64,000 bases of DNA, from assembly GCA_033296885.1 (NCBI GenBank), contig MU863972.1, positions 1 through 64,000 of the forward strand. Reading direction: 5' to 3'. Below, piece by piece: positions 12,213 to 22,852 of this stretch; position 1 is the first letter of the stretch, and every line of letters starts with the position of its first letter. A program made the position numbers and the translations under genes. This DNA comes from Triangularia verruculosa. Taxonomy: Eukaryota; Ascomycota; Sordariomycetes; Sordariales; Podosporaceae. The notes under the pieces were generated by a model. It did no database searches and was not told the origin of the DNA. It saw only the letters and a list, made by a program, of their open reading frames with translations.

Positions 12213-13347
12213 ATGCCTTACCTCGTCCTCCCCGCCCTCATCCCCGACATCCGGCCCTGCTACAACACCTACTTCGCCGCCTTCACCAACGACCCCTCGG
12301 GCTCCATTTTGCTCGACATACTCTTCCCTTCAGGGGTTACCACCGAGGAGTTTCGCGAGGCGCACACCGGCGGGACGTTGCAATGGTGGCACACCTCAGA
12401 GACGCAGTACACGTACAAGTGCGTTGACTCGGAGACGGGGGAGATTGTGGGGATGGCGCTCGGCGATGTGTTTGTCAAGTGGAGGACCGAGGAGGAGAGG
12501 AAGATGCCCGAGATTGGGTGGCTGGCTGGTGAGCAGAGGAAGAGGGCGGAGCAGGTGCTTGATGGGCTCTGGGGTGCGAGAGAGAGGATCATGGGCGGGA
12601 GGCCATATGTTTGTGAGTGTTTTCTCCTTTCCCTTGTTTTGTTGTTATCCCAAAACTGGTGTGCCCCTATCCGATGGTCTTCACTACCTTGTGGCCTGGG
12701 CAAGAAAACACCACCTCGCTTGATATTTCCCTTACCGGGCGTTCTTGCGAGACTACTGCGCGCTGTACAGGCGGGAAGCAACACAAGCACATGCTTCTAC
12801 CGTTATGGGAATGCATGTTGGTGTTTAGGAGCGTTGCAGCGCATTCAAGTGGCGTTCTTAGTCCGGCTTTCTTCTTCGGGGGACCTCTTTTTACGAGCTC
12901 TCTGTCATGGCTTTTTCATCAAGTCACAGAACATTTCATTGACACATGTCGCAATTAGATATCCACGCCTTCGCGGTTGACCCCAAGCACCAAGGCAAAG
13001 GAGCTGGTTCCGCACTCGTTCAGGCCATCGTCGACCTTGGGAACAGCACTGGACTGCCCATCTACCTCGAGGCGACGCCCTCGTCCGAAAACATCTACTT
13101 CAAGAAGGGCTTCAGGAGGGTCCCCGCCGAGATTGCGCGCGTGGTTCACGAGGCGTCGGTGCTGGGAACAAATGAGGACGTCGAGGTGCCGCTAATGGTG
13201 AAGCTGCCTCAGGGGGTGTACGGGGCCAAGGTTGATGGGGAGAGGATGGGGGAGGTGTGGGCGGAGTGGCAGGAGGAGAGGAAGCAAAAGGAACAACAAA
13301 AGCAGCAACAACAACAGCAATCAGCTGCTGAGGTTATTAGATCATAG
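12213..13347 (+). CDS. GNAT-family N-acyltransferase
   Basis: Predicted acetyl-CoA-dependent acyltransferase of 262 residues. Exons 12213-12612 and 12959-13347; the intron (GTGAGT...ATTAG, 346 nt) is unusually long for this window and could hide a small exon. The joined sequence runs PYVYIHAFAVDPKHQGKGAG, which is the GNAT core: a beta strand followed by the acetyl-CoA pyrophosphate loop Q-G-K-G-A-G. The N-terminal half looks like the standard fungal GNAT fold. The C-terminus is a charged tail with a glutamine run (KEQQKQQQQQQ). It lies between the siderophore synthetase and the ABC transporter, but it is much smaller than the known siderophore acylases SidF and SidL and lacks their extra domain, so a siderophore role is only suggested by position. 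The substrate cannot be deduced. Confidence 0.75.
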
Positions 13348-13690
13348 AGACTGTAGTACTAGCATAAACAAATTTCTTGAACCCGTGCTGGAAGAAACTT
13401 GTCATGGCTAGATGCCTGATGAGAGAGCTCAGAATTGACAGTTGCCATACGAGTACGAATGTGGTTGGTGAAGACTTGGAATTCCGTGGGGTGGTTACAT
13501 CGAGATGCCCATCCCAGGCCGCCAACTTCCGAAGAACGTTTCATGCACACCCACAGGTGTCTGCCGTGTCTTGACCCGAAATCGAGGTCGAGACAAGACA
13601 AAGCCGCTCGGTGACCGTGCGGACATGACGGCTGTTGTGACCGAGTCGATGATCCGTGGAGAAAGGAAAAATGGAGCCCGCGAAGATTTT

Positions 13691-13699
13691 TTATCAGAT
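13691..13699 (-). promoter_or_regulatory. Iron GATA box ATCTGATAA (SREA-type)
   Basis: Exact ATCWGATAA match on the minus strand (TTATCAGAT on plus), 344 bp after the GNAT stop and about 1.15 kb before the ABC transporter start. A further TGATAA follows at about 13705. Confidence 0.55.
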
Positions 13700-14143
13700 G
13701 ATCGTGATAATGCAGAGATGGGAAACTAGCAGGGTGGGCAGCTCTTCGTCCATCCATGTCCATAACGTAATGCCCCACCGGCATCCCAAAGCGGAGATAT
13801 CTCCGGGGCAAGAATCGAGTGGGAGACGCTCGGGTCGTGCTTGGGGAGCTGGGGCGGGATGTTTCCTTGGAGAGAATGTCGGCGAGGTCGTTACCCAGCT
13901 TGGTTGTATCAATGGACATCATTGCGCAGGTGAAGGTTGAAGGTCGTGGGGATCAACGGTGATACGGCAGACACAGTTTGTTGGTTTTCAGGTTTCTGTT
14001 ACAATTATCATATGTCACGCTTGCTCTCTGCACAGCTCGGATGGTGGGAAAGACGTTGACAGGGGAGGACAGTTCAGTGGCTGGGATGGCGCAGCGTTAA
14101 AAATGGCTCGTTTTGGATGGAGCCACCTGTGGGGATTCTTCGG

Positions 14144-14152
14144 ATCAGATAA
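14144..14152 (+). promoter_or_regulatory. Iron GATA box ATCAGATAA (SREA-type)
   Basis: Exact ATCWGATAA match 691 bp upstream of the ABC transporter start. Its surrounding 17 bases CGGATCAGATAACTTTA are identical to those at 10772-10788. Confidence 0.65.
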
Positions 14153-14401
14153 CTTTAAACTGGGTCAGCACGTCTTGTCCACCTGCTGTGGGCATCGGAT
14201 GAGGACCTCGACGACCGGCGGTGATCTCTCGGGGGCAACACTGTTCTCAACATGCAATCTTCTCCAGAACAACTCTCTCCGATCAAGGAAACGGCAAGAA
14301 TCAGGAACCATGCAGGGCCGCATGAAGGAGGGAATTCAAATCTCTCTCACACGCAACCGGGTGCCGAGGGTGACATCGTGCCGCCCAGCGCAACAAATTT
14401 T

Positions 14402-14410
14402 TTATCAGAT
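14402..14410 (-). promoter_or_regulatory. Iron GATA box ATCTGATAA (SREA-type)
   Basis: Exact ATCWGATAA match on the minus strand, 433 bp upstream of the ABC transporter start. A second ATCAGAT half-site (AATCAGATC) follows 15 bp downstream, without the final AA. Confidence 0.6.
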
Positions 14411-14842
14411 CCGGCCGTCCACCTAATCAGATCCGCACCTGCCAAGGCCGGGATCGGGAGGGCATGGGCTGAACGGTGAACCGGGGGCGGACGCTATTGC
14501 TTTGCTGGGGGGAAGGTCACCTCACTGTTTCGGGGCGCTGCAATGACTGGGGTGAGTGGGGGAGAAATGCTGGCGAATTTGTCACTTCTTCAGGGGAAAA
14601 CAGATCAACGCTCACGAAGTGGACAGCAGCATTTCTTGCCCCGGGAGACGGGGGTAATTCGTCCCGCCGGAAACTTGACAGTCTCTTTTTTGCCTGTGTT
14701 TCATTTGCACTACATGTCCCTTTCCCAAATTGTATCCTGTGTTGTCTCTCTTCCCACCCACACAATCTTCTCTTCCGAAAAAGTGGCTTGATTTCGCCAA
14801 GAGAACCTGCCCCCGTGAAGCGACACGGCAAAAGCAGGCACA

Positions 14843-17800
14843 ATGGCGGTTGAGGCTTCTGAAGAGAAGCGCCCGCACAGCGCTGCAGCGAGTGATGCGG
14901 CTGCTGATAAGGAGAAGGCGCTTGCCCCTACTACCACTGGAAGTGGTACTGATGAGCCCGTAACACCCGAGCAAGCTGTAAGTTTTGATCTGTCCGGTTG
15001 ACCGCCACCTCCCGAGTCAACATTATTCCCCTTTTTGACCCCTTTTTCGACCCCTGAATGGCTTCACACATTGTTTATATTTGCACCTCAATACTAACAC
15101 ACCTCTGCAGCCTCAAGGCGGCCTCTTCGTCTGGCTCAGGATCTTTGCTTCCGCCTCGCCAACATGGGTCGACGTCGGTCTTCTCATCACCGGCACCATC
15201 GCCGCCGCGGGTGCCGGTATTCCCTTCCCTCTGATGGGTATCATCTTCGGTGAACTTGTCGACAACATGAACGACGCCACCTGCGCGGCCGGCGGCTCTG
15301 ATCTCAGCACTACTTCCACCTCCATCAACGGCATCGACGACCCTTTTGCCTATGAGGATTCCATCAACAGCAAGGTCCTCCAATTGGTGTACATCGCCCT
15401 CGCTGCCATGGGTTGCATCTACGTCTATGTCTTGTCCTGGTCTCTCTTCTCGCAGCGTCTTGCCCAGAGACTGAGAGGGCAGTACGTGCAGGCCCTGTTG
15501 AGACAACCACCCGGATTCTTCGATGCCCGCTCGGCGGCCAGCGGCGAGGTCTCGACCAGACTGCAGGGTGACATGACTGCTGTTCAGGCTGGCACCTCGG
15601 AAAAAGTTGGCGTCTTGATTGCCTCGACCAGTTTCTTCATCGCCTGCTACGTTGTCGCCTTCATCAAGCAGGCGAAGCTGGCTGGCATCTTGGTCTCTCT
15701 GATCCCCGCTTTCTTGCTCATGGCCGTGGGCGGTGGGTTCTTTGTGACCAAGTTCATGACCATCAGTGCTACTTCGCAGACTGCTGCCAGCAACATTGCC
15801 AGTGAGGCGCTGCAGCACGTCGGCGTTGTCCATTCTTTCGGCATGGCTGCCAGACTGGAGCAGAAGTTTGCCGAGCACGTTGCCGTGGCCAGAAACGCTG
15901 GAGTCAAGAAGGGGGTCGCGGCGGCTGTTCAGGCTGGCCTGCTTTACTTCATCGCCTACAGTGCCAACGCGCTTGCTTTTTGGCAAGGTAGTCGCATGGT
16001 TGTCGATACCATTCGCGGTGACGGAACGGAAACTGTGGGTCAGATCTATACTGTAATTTTCCTGTTAGTTGATGGTATGTGTCCCTTGCCTTTTCTTCTT
16101 GTTCACGGCTAACATCATTCAAAGCCTGCGTGTGTCTTGGCAACATGGCCCCTATCCTTCCGATTCTCGGAAATGCATCCGTGGCCTTCTCTCGCCTCAT
16201 GGCCGACATCAACGCGCCCTCTGCCATCGACGGCACTTCATCAGAGGGCGTCTTCCTGCCGGTTGAGACCACCACCGGCCACATCCAGCTCAAGAACGTC
16301 TCCTTCGCCTACCCATCCCGCCCTCAGCAGCCCGTTCTCCGCGACGTCAACCTGGTTCTCCCTGCGGGCAAGCACACCGCCCTCGTGGGTCTTTCTGGCA
16401 GCGGCAAGTCGACCATCGCCGCTCTCCTCGCCCGTCTTCAGGATCCCGCCTCCGGCACCATAACCCTTGACGGCACAGACATCAAGACCCTCAACGTCTC
16501 CCATCTCCGCAGCTTCATCTCCCTCGTCCAGCAGGAACCCTCTCTACTCGACCGCTCCATCCTCGAGAACATCGCCCTCGGCCTCGTCAACTCCCCCAAG
16601 CCAGAGCACCAAGCCCTCAAGGCCGTGGTCGAAAGCGGCCAGCTCGCCGACCTCGCCGAGAAGGGCAAGGACGCCATCAACGACACCAACATCACCGACC
16701 CCGCCGTCAAAGAGGTCATCCGGCTCGTCAAGGAAGCTGCCGTCCAGGCGGACGCGCACAACTTCATCTCCAATCTCGAGAACGGCTACGGAACATTTGC
16801 CGGTCCCAAGGGCTCGCTGGTGTCTGGTGGTCAGAGACAACGAGTGGCTCTTGCTCGCGCGCTGATTAGAGATCCCAAGATTTTGCTGCTGGACGAGGCG
16901 ACCGCCGCACTGGATTCCACCTCCGAGAAGAAGATCCAGCGTGCTGTCGAGAAGGCGGCTGAGGGCAGAACGGTCATTTCTATCGCTCATCGGTTGAGCA
17001 CGATCAGAAACGCGGACAAGATTGTTGTGCTTGAGGCTGGTGAGGTTGTTGAAGAGGGCGTGTACGACGAGCTCATGACGAGGGAGGACGGAAAGTTCTT
17101 TGCCATGGCTAAGCTCCAGAGCTTGGGTGGTCAGGACGCGCCGGCTTCGGCGGTGGCTGAGATCAGCGAGAAGAAGGATCTCGTTGTTGAAGAAGAGGAG
17201 GCGAGCAAGGTCCTTGCCGCGTCCATTTCCAGCAAGGATGAGTCAACTGCTGAGAAGGCTGCCAAGGATAAGGAGGAGACTGAGAGGGATGCCGGCTGGG
17301 GGTCCGTGTTCGCCGGTTTGGCCCGTCTTGTTAAGCCTTCTTTTAGCTGGTTTCTCCTCGCTGTGTTTGCTGCCGTTATTGTCGGAGGCACCTTCTCTGG
17401 TTCCGGTCTCATCTTCGGTCACACTATCGGTGCTCTCAATCCCTGTGAGAACTCGGCGGATGAAATTCTCGACCTTGGAAAGTTCTTTGGAGGCTTGCTG
17501 TTCATGCTGGCTTGCATTGAGCTTTTCGCCAACTTCTTTGCCTGGTCTTGCTTCGGTCTTATCGCGGAAAGACTGCTGTACGCCATCCGCGTCCTCAGCT
17601 TCAGAAGCTTGATGGAGCAAGGTGTTGAATGGCATCAGTCTGGCGGCCGCAACCCTACCTCGTTGCTCGACATCATCACCAAGGACAGCGCTGCCATCGG
17701 TGGCTTCTCCGGCAGCACCATCGGTACCGTCTTTGCTATTGTTGTCAACTTCTTCATCGCCATCATCCTGTCCCACATTATCAACTGGAAGATTGCCATC

Positions 17801-19117
17801 GTCTGTCTCTCCGTCGTCCCCATCTTATTGGGCGCCGGTTTCATGCAGCTCCGCCAGCTCGCCCGCTACGAAGAGCGTCACGCCGCCTCGTACGCCAAGG
17901 CCACCGGTGTGGCCGTCGAAGCCGTCCAGTCCATCAAGACGGTCGCTGCTCTGTCTCTCGAAAAGGAAGTCATGGGCTCCTACGCCCGCCTCCTCAAGAA
18001 CACGCGCGACGAGATGGTCCGCGCCGCCGCCTACACTAACATCTGGCTCGCCATCAGCAACAGCATGTCCTTTTTGATCTACGCCTTTGCCTACTGGTGG
18101 GGCTCCCAAAAGATCATGTCGGGCGAGGCCAACCAGACCCAGTTCTTCATCATCGTCGTGGCCATGCTCGTCAGCGCCCAGCTCTGGGGCCAAATGTTCA
18201 CCCTCGCCCCCGAGTTCTCCCGCGCCCGCACCGCCTTCTCCCGCATCATGAACGTTTTGGCACTCGGCACCAACAACGAAATCGACTCCAAGCGCGGCCC
18301 TCACGGCAAACCCCCCGGCCCCGCCGACCCAGAAGCCGTCGACACCCTCACCAAACCTGCCAGCTCCGGCGAACCCGGCATGCGCATCACCTTCAACGAC
18401 GTCAGCTTCTCCTACCCCTCCCGCCCCGACCACCAAATCCTCCGTAACGTCTCCTTCACCATCACCCCAGGGCAATTCGTCGGTCTCGTCGGCCCGTCAG
18501 GAGCAGGAAAATCCACCATCATGTCCCTCGTCCAGCGTCTCTACTCCCCCTCGTCCGGCTCGATCCTGCTGGACAACATCGACCCGACCTCCTCCACCGG
18601 CTCCATCCGCGATGCCGTCGCCATTGTCCCCCAAGATCCCGCCCTGTTCGACGGCAGCGTCCGCTTCAACGTCAGTCTCGGCTCCAAGCCAGGGCACGAA
18701 CCCACCCAGGAGGAAATCGAGGAAGCCTGCAAGCTGGCGAACATCCACGACGTGATCGTCGCCTTGCCCGACGGGTACGACACCGAGTGCGGTGCTTCCG
18801 CGTCGAGGCTGTCTGGTGGGCAGAGGCAGAGGCTGGCGATTGCCAGGGCGCTGGTTCGCAGGCCGAGGTTGTTGCTTTTGGATGAGAGCACCTCTGCGCT
18901 TGACGCTGCTTCGGAGGCGGCGCTGCAGGAGGGGCTGGATAAGGCTGCGAAGGGGACGACGGTGCTGGCGATTACGCACAGGCTGCACACGGTCAGGAAG
19001 GCGGATGTGATTTTTGTTGTGGAGGGCGGCGAGGTGGTGGACAAGGGGACGCATGAGGAGCTGATGGCGAGGAGGGAGTCGTATAGAGTTAATGCCATGC
19101 AGCAGATGTTGCAGTAA
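14843..19117 (+). CDS. Full-size ABCB-type ABC transporter (SitT-like candidate)
   Basis: ATP-driven membrane transporter of 1,363 residues in the order TMD1-NBD1-TMD2-NBD2. Exons 14843-14977, 15111-16074 and 16125-19117; introns of 133 nt (CTAAC branch) and 50 nt (GCTAAC branch) restore one frame. NBD1 has Walker A GLSGSGKST near 455, signature LVSGGQRQR and Walker B ILLLDEATAALD. NBD2 has GPSGAGKST near 1155, LSGGQRQR and LLLLDESTSALD, so both sites look catalytically complete. The N-terminus is a short hydrophilic cytosolic tail rich in Ala, Glu and Lys. In Aspergillus fumigatus an ABCB gene (sitT) sits beside sidD; the same pairing here suggests it handles a siderophore, its precursor or its hydrolysis product. 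The iron boxes upstream support joint regulation. The alternative is a general drug-efflux or a-factor-type transporter; the sequence alone does not fix the substrate. Confidence 0.88.
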
Positions 19118-19584
19118 GTAGTTTTTGGATTGTAGATACCCCAAGAGGAAAGAGAGAGAGAAAAAGGCAGGGGGGTGTAAGAAATGGTGTAAAGAGGGTT
19201 GGAAAAGAAGTTGACCGCGGGCATACTGGCATATAGAGTAGCAAACAGCAAGCAAGCATGCATTTATTTATGGATTTATTGTCATTTTAATATCACATAT
19301 ATATACTTTTTGTTCGTTTAAAGACTTTACAAATGCTATACAGTTCACGGTGAAGTTGCGGTGGTATTGGTTTTGGCATCCACAATTTCCATTTACAATC
19401 ATCAACACCCAGGTATATACATACATTATATCCTGCACCTCCCCCCTCTCCTCGCCAGCCCCCCACAACTCCCATCACTCCCACAACCATTACAATACAT
19501 TACATATATGCGTCTCTTTGTACTTGTTAGACCCCTCTTCTGTCTTTTCGAATCGGCCCAGCCCATCCTTGTCTTGTTTTGTCT

Positions 19585-19626
<42 letters not shown>

Positions 19627-20581
19627 TGTGTCACGCCAATTTCCAAGCCCCTTCCCAGTTTGCAGCCAACCATGGCCATTATAATCCCAACGCCATTATA
19701 ACCCCTTTGTGACGAGAAAAAAAAAGACAAAAAAGTGATTTCCAATCTGGTTGTTGTCAAAATCGTGAATCATTCATTGCCATACACAAGGGGCAGAACA
19801 GATGAAAAAGAAAATGATACTGAAAACCTGCCTGGTCCAGGTCAATGCACCCCGATACCCCCTGAAAATGCTCAAAACACCATGTCGGATGAGAAAAATG
19901 AACAGAAAGAAAACTATGAGTAAACATGTACATCGAAGAGAAAACAGAAACAGAAACAAAAGTGTAACAATCTGGTGTGCGACCTTTCGGCCTTTCAAGC
20001 GTAGCGTTGTTTCCTTTTTCCCCGTACCAAAACCGCGAGGTTGATAGTGTAAATAAAACGTTGGTGTGTGTTGTATGCAGACAGACATTCGAGGTGGCTG
20101 CAAAAGATATCCCTGGTCTTCTTCGCATCACGGGAGCTGGTCTCATTTCTCTCTGGTCCGGGTTTATTCCAACCCGGCTTTTCAGAAGAGACGCCGTTAA
20201 CAGCCCCTTGGCAATGGTACTCCGACAAGAGAACGTATCCCCATCGATCAATTTGACTTGATGAAATGAGTGAACCCAAATCGGGAGGGGGGGGGGGTCG
20301 GACGAGCCTCATGCTGGTTGTCCGGTGGTGATGTTGTAAGAAAGAGAAAAACAAACGCCGAGCAGGAACAAGGATGCCGGCTGGCAGATAAAAACAAAAA
20401 CAGACAAGTAAGTTGTGGCCTACTCTTCCGTAACGAAGGGAATTTTTTTGGTGTATGTTCTTTTTTTTGCTCGTTTTGTTGTTGTGCAGTTGGTGAGAAA
20501 ATGAGAGGATAAAACCCATCTATCGCGGTACGGCAAAGCGAAGAAAACAACGCAAAAAAGAACAAAAAGATCGACACTGGT
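19118..20581. other. Convergent intergenic region
   Basis: Lies between the 3' ends of the ABC transporter and the C2H2 gene. Contains a long TG tract (19587-19625) and several A- or T-rich runs expected of 3' untranslated regions. No gene seen. Confidence 0.6.
19587..19625. repeat. TG dinucleotide microsatellite
   Basis: Nearly twenty TG units between two convergent genes. Confidence 0.9.
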
Positions 20582-22852
20582 CTAATGACCGCCAACTGGA
20601 AAGGCGAGGTCAAATGTCATGTCGTGGAGATCATCGCGGTTGTGCATCATGGCCGGCGGGAGCATGTGGTCGGCGAACATGGCGGCCTGCGTGAGAGTAG
20701 CCGTCGACGAAACGGGCGACGTGTAGCTCGAGGTGTCGATGCTCATCATCGAAGAGGGAGGCATGCCTTGCTGAAGATGGTGTCCCTGTGACGCGGCGTA
20801 ATCCGCGAAACTGGCCGACGAAATGGGAAGGCCGTGAAACGAAGCCGGGAAGGCGGAGGTATCAAGTGGATACAGATCCGAAAGCTGCGATCCAAGCTCT
20901 GATGGAAGACCGTGCGGTGAGGCATCCTGACTGAAGCTGCCGCCAAGACCGGCATAGACAGCCATATTGCTGTAGGCGTCCATACCAACGAGGTTGGGTG
21001 CCATCCCATAAGCCTGAGCACCAAGCTCGTTATCAATGTCCTCTTGCTCCACTGCGCCAACCGAATCAGTTCCGTCGGGACCGAGAGCACCTTCTTGGTC
21101 CATTGGCACCGTCACCTCAACCATCCACAGCTTGAGTTCCGACATGGGAGGCCAGTCACCACCGCCCTTGCCGCCGCGCTTCTCTTCCTCTGTCTTTGGA
21201 GCCGAGTTCGCACCTTTGGGTCCATTCTTGGAGCCGGCACCCTTGCGTGCCTTGACCTTGAAGTGAGTGCGTCTCAGGTGAGCAGCAGCGTTGTAATAGG
21301 CACCGTACTGCTTGAAGGCCGAACACTGCTTGCAGTCCGAAAGTGGCTTTGCCGCTGTCTCTGCGTGTGGGATACCGAGTAGGCCGGGATCCTGGCAAAT
21401 CCACTTCTTGACCATGCTCTTGTGTTTGGCTTCGGTATGCCGGCGAAGCTCGTGTTCGCCTCGGAACCCCTCGGGATTCTCGTTGCACTGATGGCATTTG
21501 ACCTTGGGGTGCTTGGGGCGCTCATATTTGGTCTTGGTGATAACCGCCTTGGCATCCTTCTTGCTGCTGGCTGGTGTTGCTGCTTCCTTCTTGGTGACCT
21601 CTGGCTTGGGCTGAAGCTGGCGGGACTTGGCGTTGACATTCTGTCGGGCGAGAGCCTCTTTGGCGCGGAACTTGAGCGAAGGATTCGATTTCATGCTATC
21701 CCTTGAGACGGAGCGCTCCATGCTGAGGTCATCATTCATGTAACCTGCATTGAGTTCCTGGATGGCCGCTGACGAGGTTGATCCGGAGCTCGACTGTGAC
21801 AGTGACTTCTTCATCTGATGCTGGTGAAGCATCGAGTCGGTGGGGGCCGACGAGGCATAGGCACCGGCAAGGGAGATACTGGGACCGGTTCCCATTTGAA
21901 GGTCAGTGGCCGACCTCTTTCCGAGGAGAGTTGGCTGATGGTATGGCAGGTGAGCGGGACCAAAGCCTTCTTGGCGTCCGTGACCTTGTGTTGAATGTTG
22001 TGACTGAATCCGGATCATCTCGAACTGGGACACCACAGCGGCATTGTCGTTCATGTTGCTGTTGCATCTTGACATGGGCGCGGTCCCAAGGGACGGACCC
22101 GAAGTCAGAGACCCACATGCTGAGGGGATACTTGATTCGGGATAATGCGAGGCTTCTTGCGGTGACAGCATTCTGGACGAGGGGATGGCGATGGGTGACG
22201 AGGTCGAGAGGTCAGCCGTGTCACGCATGGAGAGGAAGTCGGCAACGTCCATCTCCCTGCCGGTGGGTATTGGCTGAAGTTGAGTATGTGTGTGGAAGAA
22301 GACGTTGGCGGGTTGCTGAATCTGGCCTTGACCAAGGTACTGCTCGATCATGACTGGGCCCGACAGGCTGCTACTGCGGACACCTTGCTGTATTGACATG
22401 TTGGAACTGGACCGAGCCATGCCTGCTGCAGCAGACGGACCGGCATTGTGTGTGGTCTTGGAACGCTTCATGGGACGGCTGTGGTCCTGCAGATTTGTGA
22501 GCGTGAGCAAAGAGCGGGGATTGGGTCTCGAAGTTTCGTGGGCCTGGGGGGCATTTACCTGTGACTGGACATGATCCAGCTGAAGAGGAGCAGCATGGTC
22601 AGCAACAATGCCGGTGGCTGCCGTCACACTGCGGGGTATTGTGTTGCTTCTCGATCGTCCAGTGTTGGCGAGGACTGGTCGTGATGGGGCTATCTGGTAG
22701 TTGCCGGGGACGGACTCAAAGTCGAGAGCAGCTGCTGTGGCCGAGGACTGGGATGACCGGGCTCTGTTGAGTTGGCTCATGATATGTTGTCTCTCCTGCT
22801 CTTTCTGGCGAAGCAAAGCTTCCAACTTCTGGACGTGGCTCATGATGGCCAC
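20582..22852 (-). CDS. C2H2 zinc-finger protein, putative regulator
   Basis: Single-exon 756-residue protein. It begins with a short predicted coiled coil (HVQKLEALLRQKEQERQ), followed by a long Ser/Gln/Pro-rich disordered half. The centre carries a C2H2-like unit, KCHQCNENPEGF then HELRRHTEAKH (about 455-480), then a Cys/His-rich segment with CKQCSAF and AAAHLRRTHF that resembles a second, less regular finger. A conserved-looking block with WPPMSELKLWMVEV follows, and the C-terminus is Met/Ser/His-rich. The arrangement fits a family of fungal C2H2 proteins that keep a finger plus a following HLRRTHF block; I do not know a characterised member. The second ATG (MSHVQKLEALL, 9 bases downstream) is an equally good start. 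The very long upstream region is common for fungal regulatory genes. Confidence 0.72.
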   Translation of the reverse strand: MAIMSHVQKLEALLRQKEQERQHIMSQLNRARSSQSSATAAALDFESVPGNYQIAPSRPVLANTGRSRSNTIPRSVTAATGIVADHAAPLQLDHVQSQVNAPQAHETSRPNPRSLLTLTNLQDHSRPMKRSKTTHNAGPSAAAGMARSSSNMSIQQGVRSSSLSGPVMIEQYLGQGQIQQPANVFFHTHTQLQPIPTGREMDVADFLSMRDTADLSTSSPIAIPSSRMLSPQEASHYPESSIPSACGSLTSGPSLGTAPMSRCNSNMNDNAAVVSQFEMIRIQSQHSTQGHGRQEGFGPAHLPYHQPTLLGKRSATDLQMGTGPSISLAGAYASSAPTDSMLHQHQMKKSLSQSSSGSTSSAAIQELNAGYMNDDLSMERSVSRDSMKSNPSLKFRAKEALARQNVNAKSRQLQPKPEVTKKEAATPASSKKDAKAVITKTKYERPKHPKVKCHQCNENPEGFRGEHELRRHTEAKHKSMVKKWICQDPGLLGIPHAETAAKPLSDCKQCSAFKQYGAYYNAAAHLRRTHFKVKARKGAGSKNGPKGANSAPKTEEEKRGGKGGGDWPPMSELKLWMVEVTVPMDQEGALGPDGTDSVGAVEQEDIDNELGAQAYGMAPNLVGMDAYSNMAVYAGLGGSFSQDASPHGLPSELGSQLSDLYPLDTSAFPASFHGLPISSASFADYAASQGHHLQQGMPPSSMMSIDTSSYTSPVSSTATLTQAAMFADHMLPPAMMHNRDDLHDMTFDLAFPVGGH

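Larger units (their letters stand above)
13348..14842. other. Upstream region of the ABC transporter with iron boxes
   Basis: No gene recognised. It carries three ATCWGATAA boxes: 13691-13699 (minus), 14144-14152 (plus) and 14402-14410 (minus). The minus-strand pair share a 14-base context, ATTTTTTATCAGAT on the plus strand. Confidence 0.6.

Noticed and set aside
19350..19712. Plus-strand open frame after the ABC transporter
   Set aside because: Runs through a TG microsatellite (poly Cys-Val) and has no protein character.
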